Assembly: GCA_002439085.1 (NCBI GenBank)
Contig: DJSW01000007.1
Location: forward strand, 112,753 to 176,752
DNA from: Alphaproteobacteria bacterium UBA6324
Lineage (GTDB): Bacteria > Pseudomonadota > Alphaproteobacteria > CAAGCB01 > CAG-977
Length of the DNA stretch: 64,000 nucleotides
Direction: 5' to 3'
Position 1 is the first letter of the stretch, and each line of letters starts with the position of its first letter. The notes under the pieces are model-generated. The model saw nothing but the letters and a program-made list of their open reading frames with translations. It was not told where the DNA came from and did no database searches. A program made the position numbers and the translations under genes. Positions 57,257 to 64,000 of the stretch are shown here, piece after piece.

Positions 57257-57562
57257 TTACCAACTAGACTTAACCATGCCGGGAATCTGACCGCAAGAGG
57301 CCAAATCCCGCAACACAACACGAGACAGTTTGAACTTGCGGTAGTTGCCGCGAGAACGTCCTGTCAATTCGCAACGCAGATGAACGCGCGTGGCGGACGA
57401 ATTGCGGGGCAATTCGGCCAGTTTCAACACGGCGTCAAAGCGTTCTTCTTCGGAAACCGAGCGGTCTTTGATTTTCGCCTTAAGAGCGTCACGACGGGCT
57501 TTGTACTGTTTAGCCATGCGTTCACGTTTCTTATTGCGTTCGACAGCGCTTGTTTTTGCCAT
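57257..57562 (-). CDS. rpsN: 30S ribosomal protein S14
   Basis: 101 residues, the long zinc-free form. [19 protein letters not shown] and the C-terminal MVKSSW are conserved. Confidence 0.96.
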   Translation of the reverse strand: MAKTSAVERNKKRERMAKQYKARRDALKAKIKDRSVSEEERFDAVLKLAELPRNSSATRVHLRCELTGRSRGNYRKFKLSRVVLRDLASCGQIPGMVKSSW

Positions 57563-57582
57563 AATATCTTACTCCAATCGCT

Positions 57583-58128
57583 CTAGTTTTTCGCAAACGG
57601 CATATCAAAACCGGACAGCAGGGCTTTCGCTTCCTTGTCGGTTTTGGCCGATGTGCAGAATACTATATCCAAACCACGGACCTTATCAACAGAATCGTAA
57701 TCAATTTCCAAGAAAACGATCTGTTCCTTTAAACCCATAGCATAGTTTCCCTTGCCGTCAAAGCTTTTATTTGAAATTCCGCGAAAATCTCGCACACGCG
57801 GCAACGCCATCGTGACCAGACGATCCAGAAATTCGTACATACGTTCGCGACGCAGCGTGACTTTGCAGCCGATCGGCATACCTTCGCGCAGTTTGAACGC
57901 GGCAATGGATTTTTTAGCGTACGTCACAACGGGTTTCTGTCCGGCGATCGCGGTCAGGTCGCGCACGGCGGAATCAACGGCCTTGCGGTCTTCGACGGCA
58001 TCGCGGCCGACGCCCATGTTGATGACGATTTTTTCCAAACGGGGAATTTCCATCTGGTTTTTGTAACCGAATTCTTTTTCCAGTTTGGGACGGATTACTT
58101 TTTTGTAATGATCATACAGTCTAGCCAT
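57583..58128 (-). CDS. rplE: 50S ribosomal protein L5
   Basis: 181 residues; binds 5S r[20 protein letters not shown] and [22 protein letters not shown] 58128 chosen, AGGAG lying 8 bp upstream; the GTG at 58137 is too close to that site. Confidence 0.96.
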   Translation of the reverse strand: MARLYDHYKKVIRPKLEKEFGYKNQMEIPRLEKIVINMGVGRDAVEDRKAVDSAVRDLTAIAGQKPVVTYAKKSIAAFKLREGMPIGCKVTLRRERMYEFLDRLVTMALPRVRDFRGISNKSFDGKGNYAMGLKEQIVFLEIDYDSVDKVRGLDIVFCTSAKTDKEAKALLSGFDMPFAKN

Positions 58129-58139
58129 ACCACTCACTC

Positions 58140-58454
58140 CTATTTCTTCGCGGCAATGACTTTGCCGGACTTTTTCGCAACGCGGACTTTTTCGCCGTCA
58201 ACGATTTTGAAGCCGACGCGCGTCGCCTTGCCCGTTTCCGGATCGATTAAAGCCACGTTGGAAACGTCGATCGGAGCTTCCTTCGAGATGATGCCGCCGG
58301 CATTCGTCTGGGAAGGACGCGTATGACGTTTAACCATGTTCACACCTTGGACAACGACCTTGTTGGTCTTGGGCATGGCGCGCAGGACTTCGCCCTGTTT
58401 GCCTTTGTCACGACCGGTCGTCACGATGACCTGATCACCTTTTTTAATTTTCAT
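58140..58454 (-). CDS. rplX: 50S ribosomal protein L24
   Basis: 104 residues; KOW-type start [23 protein letters not shown] 58454, with GAGGGT upstream; the TTG 12 bp earlier overlaps that site. Confidence 0.96.
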   Translation of the reverse strand: MKIKKGDQVIVTTGRDKGKQGEVLRAMPKTNKVVVQGVNMVKRHTRPSQTNAGGIISKEAPIDVSNVALIDPETGKATRVGFKIVDGEKVRVAKKSGKVIAAKK

Positions 58455-58470
58455 TTTGACCCTCAAAAAC

Positions 58471-58839
58471 TTAGATTACTTCAGGCGCCAAAGAAATAAT
58501 TTTCATATATTTCTTCGCACGCAATTCTCTTGTCACCGGGCCAAAAATACGGGTACCGATCGGTTCGCCGTCTTTGTTGATCAGAACGGCGGCGTTGGAA
58601 TCAAATCTGATTGCGCTACCGTCGGCACGACGGATTTCCTTTTTGGTACGCACGATAACTGCGCGGTGAACATCACCCTTTTTGACACGTCCGCGAGGTA
58701 TCGCTTCTTTAATAGAAACAACAATAACGTCGCCGACAGATGCCGTCTTACGTTTGGATCCACCTAATACCTTTACGCACTGCACTTTGCGCGCGCCAGA
58801 GTTATCAGCGACATCCAGGTTGCTTTGCATTTGAATCAT
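58471..58839 (-). CDS. rplN: 50S ribosomal protein L14
   Basis: 122 residues; [19 protein letters not shown] and [17 protein letters not shown] are diagnostic. Confidence 0.97.
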   Translation of the reverse strand: MIQMQSNLDVADNSGARKVQCVKVLGGSKRKTASVGDVIVVSIKEAIPRGRVKKGDVHRAVIVRTKKEIRRADGSAIRFDSNAAVLINKDGEPIGTRIFGPVTRELRAKKYMKIISLAPEVI

Positions 58840-58863
58840 GGGATAAATCCTTTACTTTCCCGA

Positions 58864-59100
58864 TTAACCGGCGTCAACCAGAACTTCCCAAGTTTTCGTC
58901 TTGGAAAACGGCACGCATTCGCGGATGCGAACGACGTCGCCGACTTTGAACTGGTTGAGCTCATCATGAGCGGCGTATTTTTTGGAACGCCGAATAAACT
59001 TTTTATAGATCGGGTGCATGACGCGGCGTTCGACTTTGACCACGACGGTCTTATCCATCTTATCGCTGACGACAACACCCTGTAAAATACGTTTGGGCAT
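58864..59100 (-). CDS. rpsQ: 30S ribosomal protein S17
   Basis: 78 residues; [21 protein letters not shown] and [19 protein letters not shown] are conserved. Confidence 0.97.
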   Translation of the reverse strand: MPKRILQGVVVSDKMDKTVVVKVERRVMHPIYKKFIRRSKKYAAHDELNQFKVGDVVRIRECVPFSKTKTWEVLVDAG

Positions 59101-59105
59101 CTTTA

Positions 59106-59309
59106 TTACTCCTTAGACCCCGTTTTACGTTCAGCCAAGATCGTCTTGATCTGAGCGACTTCGCGTTTCACCTGACCCATACGCGCGGTATTGGTCAGCT
59201 GGCCGCTGACTTGCTGGAAACGCAGATTCATGCCTTCTTTTTTCAAAGCAACGATCTGTTCGTTCAGCTGATCATCGGTTTTAGCACGCAAATCTTTAAT
59301 TTTAGCCAT
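59106..59309 (-). CDS. rpmC: 50S ribosomal protein L29
   Basis: 67 residues, helical; [20 protein letters not shown] and [16 protein letters not shown]. Confidence 0.96.
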   Translation of the reverse strand: MAKIKDLRAKTDDQLNEQIVALKKEGMNLRFQQVSGQLTNTARMGQVKREVAQIKTILAERKTGSKE

Positions 59310-59312
59310 AAC

Positions 59313-59735
59313 TTAAGCCTCCTCAACAACGCTGCGGGAAACAAAACGCGCCTTGATCGGCAACTTAGCGGCAGCTAATTCAAAAGCTTCGCGCGCAGTC
59401 TTTTCGGACACGCCGTCAATTTCAAACATGATGCGCCCCGGTTTGACGCGGCAAACCCAAAATTCGGGATTGCCTTTACCTTTACCCTGACGAACTTCAG
59501 GGGGTTTTTTGGAAACGGGTACATCGGGGAACATACGCAACCAGAAACGTCCCTGACGTTTCATGTGGCGCACGATCGCACGACGTGCCGCTTCGATCTG
59601 ACGAGCCGTCACACGTTCGGGCTCCATCGCTTTCAGACCGAACGATCCGAAAGCCAATGTCGTTCCGCCTTTAGCCACGCCGTGAATACGGCCTTTGAAC
59701 TGCTTGCGGAATTTTGTTCTCTTAGGACTTAACAT
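59313..59735 (-). CDS. rplP: 50S ribosomal protein L16
   Basis: 140 residues; [35 protein letters not shown] and the [18 protein letters not shown] loop near the peptidyl-transferase centre. Confidence 0.97.
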   Translation of the reverse strand: MLSPKRTKFRKQFKGRIHGVAKGGTTLAFGSFGLKAMEPERVTARQIEAARRAIVRHMKRQGRFWLRMFPDVPVSKKPPEVRQGKGKGNPEFWVCRVKPGRIMFEIDGVSEKTAREAFELAAAKLPIKARFVSRSVVEEA

Positions 59736-59753
59736 CTCTCTTCTTGTCCTTTC

Positions 59754-60425
59754 TTAGCGTTGAGCGTCCGACAGACGTTTATCCTGCGCCATCGGGTCAT
59801 GAGCCAGAATTTCACCTTTGAAAATCCAGACTTTGACGCCGCAAGCGCCGTATGTCGTATGCGCGGTCGATGTTCCGTAATCCACATCCGCACGCAGCGT
59901 ATGCAGGGGAACACGTCCTTCTCTGTACCATTCGGTACGGGCGATTTCGGCGCCGCCCAAACGGCCGCCGCAGTTGATACGGATACCTTCCGCACCCTGA
60001 CGCAGAGCCGACTGAACGGAACGTTTCATGGCGCGGCGGAAAGAAACACGGCGTTCCAGCTGCTGCGCAATGCTTTCGGCGACCAACTGAGCGTCCAATT
60101 CCGGTTTGCGGACTTCGACAATGTTCAGGTGGATTTCACCGCCGGTCATTTTTTGCAGTTCGTTCTTCAAAACGTCGATATCCTGTCCCTTTTTGCCGAT
60201 AACAACACCGGGACGCGCAGAATGAATCGTAATGCGGGCTTTTTTAGCCGGACGTTCGACAATCACGCGGCTGATGCCGGCGGCGGCCAGCTTCTTTTTC
60301 AAGAAATTGCGAATCTTGAAATCTTCATGAAGCTGTTTCGCATAATCAGCGTCAGCAAACCAACGGGAATCCCACGTGCGGTTAATTCCCAAACGCAAAC
60401 CAATCGGGTTAACTTTCTGCCCCAT
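59754..60425 (-). CDS. rpsC: 30S ribosomal protein S3
   Basis: 223 residues from ATG 60425 ([16 protein letters not shown]). KH domain with [14 protein letters not shown]. The start is 1 bp after the rplV stop. Confidence 0.97.
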   Translation of the reverse strand: MGQKVNPIGLRLGINRTWDSRWFADADYAKQLHEDFKIRNFLKKKLAAAGISRVIVERPAKKARITIHSARPGVVIGKKGQDIDVLKNELQKMTGGEIHLNIVEVRKPELDAQLVAESIAQQLERRVSFRRAMKRSVQSALRQGAEGIRINCGGRLGGAEIARTEWYREGRVPLHTLRADVDYGTSTAHTTYGACGVKVWIFKGEILAHDPMAQDKRLSDAQR

Positions 60426-60426
60426 T

Positions 60427-60792
60427 TTAACGGTTCTCCTCGTTTTCGCGTACAACAACTGTCAAGTTGGAAAACATCTTTTCAACACGACCGGCACGAC
60501 CGCGGGCGCGAGCCTGCCAACGTTTCATCACCAGCGCTTTGCCGACATAAGCTTCGGCAACGACCAGTTTGTCAACGTCCATGTTGTGGTTGTTTTCAGC
60601 ATTGGCAATCGCCGACTGCAATACTTTTTTCACTTCACCTGCGACGCGGCGCGGGGAAAAGCTCAGCTGTGTCAGAGCTTTCCCGACTTCCATACCGCGA
60701 ATCGAAGCGGCGACGACGTTCAATTTACGCGTGCTGCTGCGAATCGTGCTGCCGCAGGCCTTTGCTGTTTTCATTTCTTTTTTCGCTACCAT
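60427..60792 (-). CDS. rplV: 50S ribosomal protein L22
   Basis: 121 residues; [21 protein letters not shown] and the exit-tunnel loop [15 protein letters not shown]. Confidence 0.97.
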   Translation of the reverse strand: MVAKKEMKTAKACGSTIRSSTRKLNVVAASIRGMEVGKALTQLSFSPRRVAGEVKKVLQSAIANAENNHNMDVDKLVVAEAYVGKALVMKRWQARARGRAGRVEKMFSNLTVVVRENEENR

Positions 60793-60796
60793 GTTC

Positions 60797-61075
60797 TTAG
60801 CCCTTCTTGGCTTTGTTGTCGCCTGCGTGACCGTTAAACGTGCGGGTCGGAGCGAATTCGCCCATTTTGTGCCCGATCATGTTTTCGGTAACGAGGACAG
60901 GAATAAACTTTTTACCGTTATATACGCCAAAAGTCAAACCCACAAATTGCGGAAGAATGGTTGAACGGCGCGACCAAGTCTTAATGACTTCATTTCGACC
61001 CGATTCACGTACCTTTTCAGCTTTCTTGAGAAGGTAACCGTCAACAAAGGGGCCTTTCCAAACGGAACGAGACAT
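60797..61075 (-). CDS. rpsS: 30S ribosomal protein S19
   Basis: 92 residues; [18 protein letters not shown] and [21 protein letters not shown]. Confidence 0.97.
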   Translation of the reverse strand: MSRSVWKGPFVDGYLLKKAEKVRESGRNEVIKTWSRRSTILPQFVGLTFGVYNGKKFIPVLVTENMIGHKMGEFAPTRTFNGHAGDNKAKKG

Positions 61076-61093
61076 AATCTACTACCCTCCTAA

Positions 61094-61933
61094 TTAAGCT
61101 TTTTTCTTAGAAGCATGACGACTGCGCATAATGAAGACGTTGGTCTTCTTGTTCGTGCGAGTCTTCTTGCCCTTTGTGCACTTGCCCCACGGGGTGACCG
61201 GATGACGACCGCCCGAAGAACGACCTTCACCACCACCCAACGGGTGATCGACAGGGTTCATGGCGACGCCGCGGACGGCGGGACGGATGCCCAACCAGCG
61301 GGAACGGCCGGCTTTGCCGCCGTTTTCGTTCTGCTTGTCGGGGTTGGAAACCGCGCCGACGGAAGCCAGACATTCGCCGCGAACCAGACGCAGTTCACCG
61401 GAGTTCAAACGCAACTGGGCGTAACCGGCGTCTTTACCGATCAGCTGAGCGTAGCACCCCGCGGAACGGGCGACCTGACCGCCGCGACCGGGGTTCAGTT
61501 CAATGTTATGAACCACCGTTCCGACCGGCATATTTTTCAGCAACATGGCGTTGCCCGGTTTGATATCGACTTTTTCACCGGAAACGACCGTGTCGCCGAC
61601 CTGCAGGCGCTGCGGAGCCAAAATGTAAGAACGTTCGCCGTCTTCATATTTGATCAGCGCGATGAACGCCGTGCGGTTCGGATCGTATTCCAAACGTTCG
61701 ACCGTCGCGGCGACATCAAACTTGTCACGTCTGAAGTCGATGAAACGATAGCGGCGTTTGTGACCGCCGCCCATGCGGCGGCTGGTGATACGACCCTGAT
61801 TGTTGCGACCGCCGGTGCCATTCAGACCTTCGGTCAATTCTTTAACGGGCCCGCCTTTGTACAGATCAGCGCGTTCAACCAGAACGAGATGTCTGCGGCT
61901 GGGAGTAACCGCTTTAAACGATTTTAACGCCAT
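61094..61933 (-). CDS. rplB: 50S ribosomal protein L2
   Basis: 279 residues; [20 protein letters not shown] and [21 protein letters not shown], whose His reaches the peptidyl-transferase centre. Confidence 0.98.
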   Translation of the reverse strand: MALKSFKAVTPSRRHLVLVERADLYKGGPVKELTEGLNGTGGRNNQGRITSRRMGGGHKRRYRFIDFRRDKFDVAATVERLEYDPNRTAFIALIKYEDGERSYILAPQRLQVGDTVVSGEKVDIKPGNAMLLKNMPVGTVVHNIELNPGRGGQVARSAGCYAQLIGKDAGYAQLRLNSGELRLVRGECLASVGAVSNPDKQNENGGKAGRSRWLGIRPAVRGVAMNPVDHPLGGGEGRSSGGRHPVTPWGKCTKGKKTRTNKKTNVFIMRSRHASKKKA

Positions 61934-61936
61934 TTC

Positions 61937-62248
61937 TTAAACTCCCGTCGTAAAATCAATGTTTTGACCTTCTGCCAACGTAACGATCGCTTTTTTGAAA
62001 TCGCTGCGTTTGCCGATCTGGCCGCGGAAACGTTTCGTTTTTCCGCCGACGCGAACGGTGTTGACAGATTTAACCTTAACGCCGAACAAAGCTTCAACAG
62101 CCGCTTTGACTTCGGTTTTCGTAGCCGTCAACGGAATGTGAAAGGTCACCTGTCCGTTTTCGGACGACTTCATGGCCTTTTCGGTAATGACGGGACGCAA
62201 CAGCGTGTCGTACATTTTTTCCGTTACTTTAATTTCCGGTTTACTCAT
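61937..62248 (-). CDS. rplW: 50S ribosomal protein L23
   Basis: 103 residues; [21 protein letters not shown] and [19 protein letters not shown]. Overlaps rplD by 4 bp. Confidence 0.97.
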   Translation of the reverse strand: MSKPEIKVTEKMYDTLLRPVITEKAMKSSENGQVTFHIPLTATKTEVKAAVEALFGVKVKSVNTVRVGGKTKRFRGQIGKRSDFKKAIVTLAEGQNIDFTTGV

Positions 62249-62865
62249 TTCAGTCGAGCCTCCAAGTTTTCCGCGGCTTCTTTGGTCAGAACCAACGTGT
62301 CGCGGCGCATGATGTCGTAAACATTGGCACCTTGCTGCGGCAAAACGTCAACGCCGACGATATTGCGCGCGGACATCGAAAAGTTGTTGTCCAATTCGGC
62401 GCCGCCGATGAACAAAGCGGAAGACAGCCCCATTTTTTCCATTTTGGACAGCAGGTCTTTCGTTTTGGCTTCCGGCATTTTCAAAGCATCGACCACAACC
62501 AGCTTGCCGTCTTTGGCCTTCGCGGACAAAGCGCAGCGCATACCCAAACGACGGATTTTCTTCGGCAGATCCTGTTCATGAGAACGGACGACCGGTCCGA
62601 AGCTGATGCCGCCGCCGCGGAACTGCGTCGCGCGCAAAGAACCCTGACGGGCACGCCCCGTACCTTTCTGTTTGTACGGTTTTTTCGTCGTGCCGCTGAC
62701 TTCGGCGATCGTTTTCGTCTTGTGCGTTCCCGCGCGACGATTCGCCAGCTGCCAGTTGACGACGCGGCTCAAAATGTCCGTACGGACTTCAACAGCGAAA
62801 ACGCTGTCGGCCAGTTCCATCGAACCAACGTTCTGGTTATCCAGATTGACGATATCACATTTCAT
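62245..62865 (-). CDS. rplD: 50S ribosomal protein L4
   Basis: 206 residues; [20 protein letters not shown] and the GGGISFGP loop of the exit tunnel. L4 represses the S10 genes in E. coli. Confidence 0.97.
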   Translation of the reverse strand: MKCDIVNLDNQNVGSMELADSVFAVEVRTDILSRVVNWQLANRRAGTHKTKTIAEVSGTTKKPYKQKGTGRARQGSLRATQFRGGGISFGPVVRSHEQDLPKKIRRLGMRCALSAKAKDGKLVVVDALKMPEAKTKDLLSKMEKMGLSSALFIGGAELDNNFSMSARNIVGVDVLPQQGANVYDIMRRDTLVLTKEAAENLEARLK

Positions 62866-62870
62866 CGCCG

Positions 62871-63596
62871 TTATTCCTTCACTTCTTCAGAAGCTGCGAC
62901 CTTTTCTTCCGCGACCGCGGCCTTGGCTTTCAAACCGGCAGGCATCGGAACGTTTTCCGGAAGAGCCTTCTTCACAGCGTCTTTAATCAAAACATAAGCC
63001 CCTTCAAATCCCGGAACGGCACCTTTGACCATGATCAAACCACGGTCGGCGTCCGTCGCGACGACTTTCAGGTTCTGGACGGTGACGCGTTCGGCGCCCA
63101 TGTGTCCAGCCATTTTCTTACCCTTGAAGACACGGCCCGGATCCTGACGGTTACCCGTGGAACCCAACGAACGGTGAGAAATGGACACACCGTGTGTAGC
63201 TTCAAGGCCGGCAAAATTATGACGTTTCATACCGCCGGCGAATCCTTTACCGATGGACGTGCCGACCACATCGACGAACTGACCCGCAATGAAATGATTC
63301 GCGGACAATTCATCGCCGGGGTTAAGGACGCAATCCTCACTAACCCGGAATTCAACCAATTTGCGCTTCAATTCGACGTTGGCTTTGGCAAAGTGGCCAC
63401 GAACCGATTTGGAAACCCGGTTTGCCTTTGTTTTACCAAAACCCAACTGCAGCGCGACATAACCGTCTTTGTCCTTGGAGCGGACAGAGACGACTTCGCA
63501 TCCCTCAACCTTCAGAACGGTGACGGGAACGTGCGTCCCGTCTTCCGTAAAGAGGCGAGTCATGCCCATTTTTTCAGCGATAAGACCACTACGCAT
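62871..63596 (-). CDS. rplC: 50S ribosomal protein L3
   Basis: 241 residues; [36 protein letters not shown] and [13 protein letters not shown]. It has an acidic Ala/Glu C-terminal extension ([14 protein letters not shown]). Confidence 0.97.
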   Translation of the reverse strand: MRSGLIAEKMGMTRLFTEDGTHVPVTVLKVEGCEVVSVRSKDKDGYVALQLGFGKTKANRVSKSVRGHFAKANVELKRKLVEFRVSEDCVLNPGDELSANHFIAGQFVDVVGTSIGKGFAGGMKRHNFAGLEATHGVSISHRSLGSTGNRQDPGRVFKGKKMAGHMGAERVTVQNLKVVATDADRGLIMVKGAVPGFEGAYVLIKDAVKKALPENVPMPAGLKAKAAVAEEKVAASEEVKE

Positions 63597-63610
63597 GGCT
63601 CTTTTATCCT

Positions 63611-63919
63611 TTAAAGTTTAATTTCGACGTCAACACCGGCAGCCAAATCGAGCTTCATCAAAGCATCAACCGTCTGCGGAGTCGGATCGATGATGTCAAG
63701 CACCCGTTTATGAGTGCGGATTTCAAACTGTTCGCGCGACTTCTTATCAACGTGCGGCGAACGGTTTACTGTAAACTTTTCTATGCGAGTTGGCAAGGGG
63801 ATAGGACCACAAATTTGCGCTCCCGTGCGTTTTGCCGTGTTTACGATCTCGCGAGTCGACTGATCCAACAACCGGTGGTCGAAGGCTTTCAGGCGAATTC
63901 TAATATTTTGACCTTCCAT
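63611..63919 (-). CDS. rpsJ: 30S ribosomal protein S10
   Basis: 102 residues; [21 protein letters not shown] and [22 protein letters not shown] 63919 with AGAGGA 8 bp upstream; a TTG 6 bp earlier is possible. First gene of the S10 set, next to tuf. Confidence 0.97.
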   Translation of the reverse strand: MEGQNIRIRLKAFDHRLLDQSTREIVNTAKRTGAQICGPIPLPTRIEKFTVNRSPHVDKKSREQFEIRTHKRVLDIIDPTPQTVDALMKLDLAAGVDVEIKL

Positions 63920-63934
63920 GATCAATATCCTCTG

Positions 63935-64000
63935 TTACTCAATGATTTTGGAAACGACGCCGGCGCCGACGGTGCGGCCGCCTTCGCGGATAGCGAAGCG
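63935..64000 (-). CDS. tuf: Elongation factor Tu, C-terminal end
   Basis: The last 21 codons and stop only; the gene continues beyond the window. It reads RFAIREGGRTVGAGVVSKIIE, the invariant EF-Tu terminus. Its place before rpsJ is the usual str-S10 order. Confidence 0.97.
   Translation of the reverse strand, partial: RFAIREGGRTVGAGVVSKIIE

Overview
The window looks like a GC-rich chromosome segment of a Gram-negative alphaproteobacterium, possibly a host-associated one (inference). The evidence is the order of the division/cell-wall cluster with rnpB directly before mraZ, the secY-adk-rpsM order of the ribosomal region, a UvrA whose first zinc finger has the CPVS variant I associate with alphaproteobacteria, CtrA-like TTAA-N7-TTAA sites near ftsZ and lpxC, and LpxC and EptA, which imply a lipid A outer membrane. 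No plasmid or complete phage is visible.

Layout. 1-15.1 kb holds housekeeping and accessory genes: a truncated STT3-like membrane protein, a HAD phosphatase, uvrA, a small exported protein, an MBL hydrolase facing an HEMTH membrane protease, glgC, serA, a DUF2207 membrane protein and parE. 15.2-17.98 kb is a visibly AT-richer island beside tRNA-Leu(CAA). It carries an EcoRI-family adenine methyltransferase coupled to a DUF262-HNH nuclease, preceded by a hairpin-rich leader. 18-21.6 kb has rlmJ, an orphan terminase-like pair (small-subunit-like and TerL) on opposite strands under near-identical promoter/operators, a TRL-type lipoprotein and a ProX/YbaK deacylase. 21.7-24.3 kb has an AmpD-type amidase, two tandem Cof phosphatases and rnpB.

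24.6-42.7 kb is the division and cell-wall (dcw) cluster on the + strand: mraZ (behind MraZ boxes)-rsmH-ftsL-ftsI-murE/murF fusion-mraY-ftsW-murG-murC-murB-ddl-ftsQ-ftsA-ftsZ-lpxC. murE and murF are fused in one frame, and murD is absent from its usual place between mraY and ftsW.

42.8-64 kb is on the - strand. Read in transcription order it is tuf (partial), the S10 and spc ribosomal genes through secY and adk, then three non-ribosomal genes (a duplicated HExxH metallopeptidase-like protein, an acyltransferase-3 and a class II UvrA), then rpsM-rpsK-rpoA-rplQ behind its own promoter and a hairpin leader, a terminator, and eptA with its own promoter.

The best candidates for undescribed biology are the methyltransferase/DUF262-HNH island with its structured leader, the terminase pair under a shared palindromic operator, and the three-gene insertion in the ribosomal region, whose first gene has a degenerate second copy of its own metallopeptidase domain. 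All functions are read from sequence only; no searches were run.
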